Positions 52,595 to 58,393 of a stretch of 58,393 nt of DNA are shown here, piece after piece. Origin of the DNA: Deltaproteobacteria bacterium (GTDB taxonomy: Bacteria; Desulfobacterota; Syntrophobacteria; Syntrophobacterales; Syntrophobacteraceae); NCBI GenBank assembly GCA_021793275.1, contig JAJYTC010000007.1:1-58393 (forward strand), given 5' to 3'. The position numbers were made by a program, and so were the translations under genes. Every line of letters starts with the position of its first letter. Position 1 is the stretch's first letter. The notes beneath the pieces are model-generated. The model did not search any database. It saw only the letters and a program-made list of their open reading frames with translations, and was not told the DNA's origin.

Positions 52595-52609
52595 CTATCC
52601 CTGCGGTTC
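52595..52609 (+). repeat. 15-bp direct repeat before mraZ (copy 2)
   Basis: Identical to 50193-50207. It lies about 70 bp upstream of the TTGACA element of the mraZ promoter. The gap from 52428 to 52743 contains no gene apart from these regulatory signals. Confidence 0.4.
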
Positions 52610-52676
52610 AATTATAAATATTGGGCTCGGGCCGAACATGGCGAGCCACATTTTAGTCTCCCTGGAAAAAAACAGC

Positions 52677-52727
52677 TTGACAAAGGCGAAAGTTGGGAAT
52701 AAATGGAGTTCATGTGGAGAATTGTGG
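52677..52727 (+). promoter_or_regulatory. dcw promoter with MraZ-type binding boxes
   Basis: TTGACA at 52677-52682 is a full -35 consensus; a weak -10 (TAAATG) lies 17 bp on. Four TGG-containing boxes follow at 52694, 52704, 52715 and 52725, spaced 10-11 bp. MraZ represses its own operon by binding closely spaced TGGG-type repeats of this kind, so autoregulation of the division cluster is likely. Confidence 0.6.
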
Positions 52728-52743
52728 CTAAAAGGGGCAAAAA

Positions 52744-53211
52744 GTGGGACAGGGTATCCTGGAGTCACCCAAGTTTAGAGGGCGCTCAGCCGCCAGAATA
52801 GACGCCAAGGGACGCCTGCGAATCTCCACAAAATTCAGGGAAGTCTTGCAAAAGCACTACTCCGACGCTCTCTTTGTCTCCCGCATGGGAGAATGTCTAG
52901 TTGCCTATCCGCCCGAGAAGTGGGAAGAGCTTGAGACCAAGGCGATGAATCTTTCCGAGGTTCATCCGGACCATCGGTCCTTTGTGAGGCGTTTCATTTC
53001 GGGCGTAGAATTGTGTGAGTTCGATTCTCAGGGACGAATACTCATACCGCCCATGCTTCGTGAAGATGCTCATCTGAACCAGGAGGTTGTCCTGGTAGGA
53101 ATGCTTACCTGCTTCGAGATCTGGGATAAGGGCGCTTATGAGCTGCAAGACGCGCGCGACAGGGAGAACGAACCCAGGATAATGGAGAATATTGCCGGAA
53201 TCGGGCTTTAG
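52744..53211 (+). CDS. mraZ: Transcriptional regulator MraZ
   Basis: A 155-residue MraZ with two SpoVT/AbrB-like half-domains: FRGRSAARIDAKGRLRISTKFREVL and LCEFDSQGRILIPPMLREDA. It binds DNA upstream of the dcw operon and sits first in it, as in most bacteria. The start is GTG at 52744, giving an N-terminal extension of about ten residues before the conserved F-R-G; no better start is seen. The stop and the rsmH start are one base apart, so the two are coupled. Confidence 0.93.
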   Translation: MGQGILESPKFRGRSAARIDAKGRLRISTKFREVLQKHYSDALFVSRMGECLVAYPPEKWEELETKAMNLSEVHPDHRSFVRRFISGVELCEFDSQGRILIPPMLREDAHLNQEVVLVGMLTCFEIWDKGAYELQDARDRENEPRIMENIAGIGL

Positions 53212-53212
53212 T

Positions 53213-54187
53213 ATGGGTGAGGGTCCCGGTCAAATCAGACACATTCCCGTAATGCTCGGGCAGGTTGTCGAATTACTCGATTGCAAAGCCGGCGGTATTT
53301 ACGTCGACGGCACGATCGGAGGGGGAGGATATTCCAGGTCCATTCTTGAACGGGGCGCGGCGGTTGTGGTGGGAATGGACTGGGACGCGGAAGCTATAGA
53401 GCGAGTGAGGGAGGGCCTCGGCGGCTATGGAGAAAGACTCGTTCTGGAGAGGGCCGATTTTGCGGATGTGCGCCAGGTCCTATTAAAGAACGGGATTCGA
53501 GAGGTTGACGGCATTGTGGTCGATTTGGGCGTGTCGAGCTTTCAGCTCGATGACGCACAGAGGGGATTCAGTTTTTTAAGAGAGGGACCGCTCGATATGC
53601 GCATGAACCAAGACTTGCCTCAAACGGCCGCAGACCTGGTAAACACGCTTCCGGAAAAAGATCTGGCCAGCCTGATTTACCGCTATGGAGAGGAGAGGCA
53701 GTCGAGGAAGATAGCGCGCTCGATTGTGGCGGCAAGACTCAAAGGGCGCATCGAAAGCACCCTGGAGCTCGCCGAACTGATACGGAGGGCTGTCCCGCAG
53801 ACTCGGGACGCTTTGCGTATTCACCCGGCCACCCGTACTTTTCAGGCCCTGCGGATAGCGGTTAACAGGGAGCTCGAATCCCTGGAGCGTTTTCTGCCGG
53901 AGGCATTGGATGTTTTGAGACCCGGAGGAAGGCTATGCGCAGTTTGCTTCCATTCGCTGGAAGACCGGGTCGTAAAGGAGACTTTCAGAAACTGGGCGCG
54001 GACGTGCCGTTGCCCTCCTGAGCGGCTTAGGTGCGAGTGTGAAGGCCGACCTCTGGTCAGGCTGCTTACCAGAAAGGCTCTGCGGCCTGCGGCCGATGAG
54101 GTCGAACAAAATCCGCGCGCGCGCAGCGCAAGGCTCAGGGCGGTGGAGAAATTGCCTGCCGCGCAGCGTGACCACCGGCGGCAATGA
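53213..54187 (+). CDS. rsmH: 16S rRNA (cytosine(1402)-N(4))-methyltransferase RsmH
   Basis: A 324-residue RsmH (MraW). HIPVMLGQVVELL at the N-terminus, SAM-binding YVDGTIGGGGYSRSIL, VDLGVSSFQLDDAQRGFSF, and RTFQALRIAVNRELESLERFLPEAL are all canonical. It methylates C1402 of 16S rRNA in the decoding centre. ATG 53213 lies one base after the mraZ stop; an earlier in-frame TTG at 53192 overlaps mraZ and precedes conserved sequence. Part of the dcw operon. Confidence 0.95.
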   Translation: MGEGPGQIRHIPVMLGQVVELLDCKAGGIYVDGTIGGGGYSRSILERGAAVVVGMDWDAEAIERVREGLGGYGERLVLERADFADVRQVLLKNGIREVDGIVVDLGVSSFQLDDAQRGFSFLREGPLDMRMNQDLPQTAADLVNTLPEKDLASLIYRYGEERQSRKIARSIVAARLKGRIESTLELAELIRRAVPQTRDALRIHPATRTFQALRIAVNRELESLERFLPEALDVLRPGGRLCAVCFHSLEDRVVKETFRNWARTCRCPPERLRCECEGRPLVRLLTRKALRPAADEVEQNPRARSARLRAVEKLPAAQRDHRRQ

Positions 54188-54541
54188 CTGCCTGGTGTGT
54201 GATTCGCAAAAACTTAAGATGAAAGGCGTGAATTATGAAGGCAGATACCCCGAGGAAAAGGTTATCGAGAAGCGGCTGCCCTTCAGCGCATTTTCTTCTC
54301 AGGCGCGGCGCGGTGAATTGTTTTGGACTTCAGGGATCGAGCCGGATGTCGCGGGCCGGCATGTTGGGCGAATCGGCGGGGCACAACTTTGAGGCGGACC
54401 TCTACTGCGCCGTTCCCGGCCTGAGGAAATCGGAATGGGATGTTTGCTAGCTCGATTGGGTCCGGAGTTCCTCCATCGATGAGGCGCCGGAGCGGAGGAT
54501 TTCCCTTCTTTTCTTAAAGGGGGCGGGAGGGGATTTTATAT
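54188..54541. other. Gap between rsmH and ftsL, no confident gene
   Basis: This 354-bp stretch has two overlapping short frames (from about 54219 and 54235, 57-71 codons) with no family resemblance. The end is purine-rich and provides the GGGAGGGG ribosome-binding region of ftsL. A spacer of this size inside the usually compact dcw operon is uncommon; it may hold a small lineage-specific gene or be remnant sequence. Confidence 0.4.
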
Positions 54542-54898
54542 ATGAAGAGAGCAAAATCAAGCGCTCCCGTTCTGGGCATCAGGCTCGAGAGTGACCCGGG
54601 CTTTGAGCAGAGGGCGCCGGCCCCTGTGCGAATCGGGACATGGCTGGCGTCGGCAATCGTTTTGGGCGCCGTCTTTGTCCTTTGCGCCGTTTTCTACGTC
54701 TGGTTGTACGTACAGCATGTCGAAAACGGCTATCATCTGTCGAAAATGTGCGAGGAATGCGAACTTTTAAGCACTGCTCAACGGAAGCTCACTCTTGACT
54801 GGGCCCAGTTCCAGGATCCGCAGTGGCTGGCAGAGATCGGTCGGGACCGGTTCGGCTTGGCCCCTCCGGGGCCCGATCAGAAGGTGGTGATGCGTTAG
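54542..54898 (+). CDS. ftsL: Cell division protein FtsL
   Basis: A 118-residue bitopic protein. The cytoplasmic N-terminus (~30 residues) is followed by one membrane helix (TWLASAIVLGAVFVLCAVFYVWLYVQ, ~36-60) and a periplasmic coiled-coil-like part ending DPQWLAEIGRDRFGLAPPGPDQKVV, typical of FtsL. Sequence identity in this family is low, so the call rests also on the place between rsmH and ftsI. FtsL joins FtsB and FtsQ to activate septal FtsWI. Confidence 0.85.
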   Translation: MKRAKSSAPVLGIRLESDPGFEQRAPAPVRIGTWLASAIVLGAVFVLCAVFYVWLYVQHVENGYHLSKMCEECELLSTAQRKLTLDWAQFQDPQWLAEIGRDRFGLAPPGPDQKVVMR

Positions 54899-54942
54899 CG
54901 GTTTGAAACTAAAACAGGGCGCAGATAGTTCGGGAGAAAAAA

Positions 54943-56916
54943 ATGGAAAGGCGCGAGGGACGGAAATCATTGAACTCCCGATACTGGACATGCCGCGCGC
55001 TTTTCCAGTTTGCAGTGATAGGCTGCATGTGCGCCATTATTGTCAAAGCCTTCACCCTCCAGGTGATCCAGCACTCCCTTTGGGTACACAAGTCAGACGC
55101 GTGCCTCGACACCAAATTTAGAGTCCCCGCATATAGAGGCACAATCTACGACAGAAAGGGGAGGGTCCTGGCCTATTCGGTCCCGCAATGCTCTCTTTAT
55201 ACTTTCGGGTTCCAGGTCAAAGATCCCTCAAAAACGGCGGCTTTGTTAAGTCCGATCCTGGACGAGCCGGCCAGGTCGATCGAAAAACAACTCACCTCAA
55301 CCAGCCACTTCGTGTGGATAAAGCGCGACCTGACCGACCAGCAGACGAACAGCATCCGCGAGCTCAAGGCGCCGTGCCTGCATCTCACCACCGAATACAA
55401 GCGGTTCTATCCGTACCGCCAGTTGGCCGGCCAGGTTATCGGGCTGGTCAATATCGACGGAGTCGGCATCACGGGTATAGAAAAATCATTCGACAAGGTA
55501 CTGCGGCGCAGGACGGAGCCGGTATGTGCGCTAAGGGACGGCGCACGCAGGATATTATGGCTGAGCGATGCCGCGCCGCCCGAACCTGCCGAGAGCTGCG
55601 GCATAAAGCTCTCCCTGGACGCCTTCATCGAATACGTCACCGAGAGCGCGCTGGCAAAGGCAGCGGCAAAATTCCACGCCAAGCAGGCCGAGGCAATTGT
55701 CATGGACCCCCGCACCCGCGAGGTGCTCGCCATGGCGAACTGGCCTTTTTTCGACCCGAACATCCGCCCCGAAAAGCAAGAACACGGTGAGGACATCACG
55801 CGCAATCATTGTATCGCCGACGCATTCGAGCCTGGTTCGACCTTTAAGATAGTCTTGATGAGCGCCGCTCTCAATCAGGGAATATTCCACGAATTCAGCC
55901 GTTTATATTGCGAGAACGGCAGATGGTTGCTGGCGGGTCATATTATAAAGGACGTTCACCCTAACGGCTGGCTCACTTTGCAGCAAGTGTTGAAATTTTC
56001 CAGCAATATCGGGGCGGCCAAAACTGCGCTCACCCTGGGCGGCCCAACATTTGACAGGTATATTAAGGCATTCGGGTTCGGCTCACCCACCGGAATCGCT
56101 CTGCCTGGAGAAGCCGGTGGGCTTCTGAGGCCTCTTAAGTATTGGAAGCAGCTCGATCTGGCCGTAACCGGGTTTGGGCAAAGCATTGGAGTGACAGCGA
56201 TTCAGCTCGAAAATGCAGTTGCTGTGGTAGCAAGCGGGGGGGTACGCGGCTCTCCGATAATCGTCGACAGCATCCTTGGCCCGCACGGGAGAACGATCAG
56301 GAAGTTACGCTCGCTCGACGCACTGAGGGTGATTCGAAAGACGACAGCCAACGTGGTTCGTGATATGATGGTAACAGTAACTCAGCCGGGAGGCACCGGG
56401 GTCGAAGCGGTGCCCGTAGGTTATACCGTTGCGGGGAAGACTGGAACGGCCCAGGTAATGAATGCAAATACGAAACGTTACTCCACCACCGATTACACTG
56501 CGGTTTTTACCGGCTTCGCTCCGGCCGACAATCCCAGACTGGTGATTACCGTTGTTGTCCACGATCCCCAAGGCTCCATTTACGGCGGGGTAGTGGCTGC
56601 GCCCGTATTTCGCAAAATTGCTGCGACAGTGCTGCCCTACCTGGGCGTGATGCCTTCTTCGCCCGGTTTTGCGCCCGCTCCGACCGTTCGCATGGCCAAA
56701 ACCTCATCGGGTCGCGCCAAAAGAGGGCTTTTCGGAAAAATCGCCGCGATTAAAAGGCCACCCGCTCACAGGAAAATCTGCGCGGAATCAGATTTGGAAA
56801 AAAATCCAGGGGCGGTTAGGCCCCCTGCCGGCAAAGTTCGCCCGACCGGCAATGGCGCCAGTTGGAACGGCAGGTATTCGCTCAAATTGGCTAAACCCGA
56901 AGCAGCTCTGTATTAG
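54943..56916 (+). CDS. ftsI: Penicillin-binding protein, septal transpeptidase FtsI
   Basis: A 657-residue class B PBP. Short cytoplasmic tail and one membrane anchor (residues ~22-42), a pedestal domain starting VPAYRGTIYDRKGRVLAYS, and a transpeptidase domain with S-x-x-K in FEPGSTFKIVLMSAALNQG, S-x-N in KFSSNIGAAK, and K-T-G-T in VAGKTGTAQVMN. It crosslinks septal peptidoglycan. After the last transpeptidase strands there is a basic, Pro/Lys-rich tail of about 80 residues (from LGVMPSSPGF on) with no PASTA domain visible. It follows ftsL by 44 bp. The next 109 bp to murE show no gene. Confidence 0.93.
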   Translation: MERREGRKSLNSRYWTCRALFQFAVIGCMCAIIVKAFTLQVIQHSLWVHKSDACLDTKFRVPAYRGTIYDRKGRVLAYSVPQCSLYTFGFQVKDPSKTAALLSPILDEPARSIEKQLTSTSHFVWIKRDLTDQQTNSIRELKAPCLHLTTEYKRFYPYRQLAGQVIGLVNIDGVGITGIEKSFDKVLRRRTEPVCALRDGARRILWLSDAAPPEPAESCGIKLSLDAFIEYVTESALAKAAAKFHAKQAEAIVMDPRTREVLAMANWPFFDPNIRPEKQEHGEDITRNHCIADAFEPGSTFKIVLMSAALNQGIFHEFSRLYCENGRWLLAGHIIKDVHPNGWLTLQQVLKFSSNIGAAKTALTLGGPTFDRYIKAFGFGSPTGIALPGEAGGLLRPLKYWKQLDLAVTGFGQSIGVTAIQLENAVAVVASGGVRGSPIIVDSILGPHGRTIRKLRSLDALRVIRKTTANVVRDMMVTVTQPGGTGVEAVPVGYTVAGKTGTAQVMNANTKRYSTTDYTAVFTGFAPADNPRLVITVVVHDPQGSIYGGVVAAPVFRKIAATVLPYLGVMPSSPGFAPAPTVRMAKTSSGRAKRGLFGKIAAIKRPPAHRKICAESDLEKNPGAVRPPAGKVRPTGNGASWNGRYSLKLAKPEAALY

Positions 56917-57025
56917 TTCGGCGTTTCGGGGCTGTTTGGATATTGTCATTGGCCGACCGGTAGCGACCGGCGGCGTAGAGATGCAGTTTACATTCACCGA
57001 ATAAACGCTAAACGAAAAACCGGGC

Positions 57026-58393
57026 ATGATGAAAACGCTCGAAAAGCTCATCGAAGGTTTGGAAATAATCGGTCCCGCCAGGGGGCTGGATGTTGCAGTA
57101 TCCGGCGTGTGTTATGACAGCAGGCTCGTGGCGAAAGGGAGTTTGTTTGTCTGCGTTCCCGGGACCCGCACCGACGGGCACGCTTATATCCATGACGCAG
57201 TAGCGCGCGGCGCGGCTGCGATCGTGGCCCAGACGGAAATGGACTGCGGCCTTCAGACCGGCTTTGTGCGCGTTCGCGACTCTCGGACGGCCCTGGCGTC
57301 TATTGCCGCCAATTTTTTCGACCGACCTGCCTCAAAGCTGCAGTTGATTGGAATAACCGGAACCAACGGAAAGACCACAACTTCGCTGCTGATCGAAAGC
57401 ATTCTGCGGTGCAGCGGATTTAATCCCGGGGTCCTTGGAACCCTCGCCTACAGGTGGGCCGATAAGCAAATTTCCGCCCCCATGACCACGCCCGAGTCCC
57501 TCGACCTCCAGGCTCTTTTTTACCGCATGGTCCAGGACGGGGTTTCTCACGTAGTCATGGAAGTCTCATCTCATGCGCTGGCCCTCGGAAGAATAGCCGG
57601 ATGCGAGTTCAAAACCGGCGTTTTTACCAATCTGTCACAGGACCATCTGGATTTTCATTCGAACATGGAGGATTATTTCGCCGCCAAGAAGCTTCTTTTT
57701 TCATCCTATCTCAGGCCGCGTATTTCTGCGGCGGTGTTAAACGTCGACGATCAATACGGCAGCAGAATAATCGAGAACGGCGCATGCCGCGCGGCAAGGG
57801 TTATCGGTTACTCAGCCGGACCTGCCGCAAACTCTCATCGGGCAAACGGGGCGGAAGCCGTTTTTGCGGAAAATGCCAGCTTCAGCCCACTGGGCATCAC
57901 CGCCAAAGTCCATACGGTTCAAGGACCGATCAGGGTAGATTCCCGGCTGCTGGGAAAACTCAACCTCTATAACATCCTGGCGGCGATCTCCGCTGCAGTC
58001 TCGCTGGAAATTGCACCGGGGGCCATCGAAGAGGGCATCCGGGAGCTTTCGCGCGTGGACGGGCGCCTCGAGCGCGTCCCGATCCCGAGCCGGTACGGTT
58101 TCGAGGTGGTTGTGGATTACGCGCACACTCCCGACGCGATGGAAAAGGCGCTTGCCTGTCTTAGGGAAATGACGGGAAAAAGGCTTATCGCGGTATTCGG
58201 CTGCGGCGGAGACCGCGACAGGAAAAAGCGTCCCATCATGGGAAGGGTCGCTGCGGAGCAGGCGGACGTCGTGATCATTACCAGCGATAATCCCCGCTCG
58301 GAGTCACCGGACGATATCCTCGATCAAATCGAGGAAGGGGTGAAGCGCTCGGGCAGCCCTCTTTTGGCGCCCGGGGAAATGATTTCGGCACTC
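57026..58393 (+). CDS. murE: UDP-MurNAc-tripeptide synthetase MurE, cut by window end
   Basis: The first 456 residues of MurE (usual length about 490) run off the window. It adds the third residue of the peptidoglycan stem. Motifs: N-terminal SGVCYDSRLVAKGSLFVCVPG, ATP loop LIGITGTNGKTTTS, MEVSSHALALGR, TNLSQDHLDFHSNMEDYFAAK, and VVVDYAHTPDAMEKAL. TSDNPRSE carries the D-N-P-R motif that selects meso-diaminopimelate, so this is a mDAP (Gram-negative type) enzyme. Two adjacent ATG codons (57026 and 57029) could start it. It is the fifth gene of the dcw cluster. Confidence 0.95.
   Translation, partial: MMKTLEKLIEGLEIIGPARGLDVAVSGVCYDSRLVAKGSLFVCVPGTRTDGHAYIHDAVARGAAAIVAQTEMDCGLQTGFVRVRDSRTALASIAANFFDRPASKLQLIGITGTNGKTTTSLLIESILRCSGFNPGVLGTLAYRWADKQISAPMTTPESLDLQALFYRMVQDGVSHVVMEVSSHALALGRIAGCEFKTGVFTNLSQDHLDFHSNMEDYFAAKKLLFSSYLRPRISAAVLNVDDQYGSRIIENGACRAARVIGYSAGPAANSHRANGAEAVFAENASFSPLGITAKVHTVQGPIRVDSRLLGKLNLYNILAAISAAVSLEIAPGAIEEGIRELSRVDGRLERVPIPSRYGFEVVVDYAHTPDAMEKALACLREMTGKRLIAVFGCGGDRDRKKRPIMGRVAAEQADVVIITSDNPRSESPDDILDQIEEGVKRSGSPLLAPGEMISAL

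Noticed and set aside
54039-54450. Short frames between rsmH and ftsL
   Set aside because: No recognisable family and weak start signals; recorded only as a gap without confident gene.
1-58393. CRISPR arrays, tRNA or rRNA genes, complete insertion sequences
   Set aside because: No regularly spaced direct repeats, no cloverleaf with a CCA end, no conserved rRNA stretch and no transposase were seen on either strand by eye.

Overview
The window looks like the chromosome of an anaerobic, sulfate-reducing or syntrophic member of the Desulfobacterota (former Deltaproteobacteria). Three things suggest this: a long heterodisulfide-reductase (Hdr/MvhD) electron-transfer cluster without a linked [NiFe] hydrogenase, several acyl-CoA ligase/carboxylase catabolic operons, and a bacterial division and cell-wall (dcw) cluster with a meso-DAP type MurE. 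The genus cannot be fixed from sequence reading alone.

Region 1 (1-17.4 kb). The last codons of a thiolase and an acyl-CoA ligase read rightward. Facing them is a leftward series read from 16263 down to 1873: a biotin-dependent carboxylase (OadA-like transferase plus biotin carboxylase), an HMG-CoA-synthase-like protein fused to a DUF35 domain, a thiolase, an acyl-CoA ligase and a Tm-1-like protein. After a 344-bp gap it continues with a DUF2284 protein, a split PEP-synthase-like pair, an isochorismatase-fold hydrolase and a medium-chain reductase. A LysR regulator is divergent from it. It reads as an activation/carboxylation/thiolysis pathway for an unidentified substrate. Several enzymes carry non-standard active-site residues.

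Region 2 (17.4-31 kb). A large sigma-54 activator (helical-repeat N-terminus, GAF-like, AAA+, HTH) is divergent from a catabolic operon with a clear -24/-12 promoter. The operon encodes an acyl-CoA dehydrogenase, two carboxyltransferase subunits, a BKACE (DUF849), a crotonase, a biotin carrier, a biotin carboxylase, an acyl-CoA ligase and a PaaG-like isomerase. The layout resembles the leucine (Liu) or citronellol/geraniol (Atu) routes, but with a BKACE where an HMG-CoA-type lyase is expected.

Region 3 (31-36.2 kb). A ferredoxin-like DUF362 protein, hisB, a broken RelE-type toxin with an apparently intact antitoxin, a SPOR-domain protein and a PLP aminotransferase.

Region 4 (36.3-50 kb). The most striking part. 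Two HdrA-type proteins and two MvhD-type proteins each contain one in-frame UGA at a position where relatives carry cysteine, so all four are read here as selenoproteins. One HdrA is a 1526-residue fusion carrying an inserted GltD-like NAD(P)H module and a second HdrA-like unit; a split paralogue of its first part closes the cluster. The two MvhD proteins place selenocysteine and cysteine at swapped positions, and the second has a winged-helix-like C-terminus. An HdrC/HdrB-type protein supplies a CCG-domain disulfide-reductase-like partner. Together these genes suggest a cytosolic flavin-based electron-bifurcating or confurcating machine linking NAD(P)H, ferredoxin and a thiol/disulfide couple. 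A fossil YafQ-type toxin follows.

Region 5 (50-58.4 kb). recD2, then the dcw cluster: mraZ, rsmH, ftsL, ftsI and murE (cut by the window end). No rRNA, tRNA, CRISPR array or complete insertion sequence was recognised. Dispersed palindromic repeats and one MITE-like element lie between genes.
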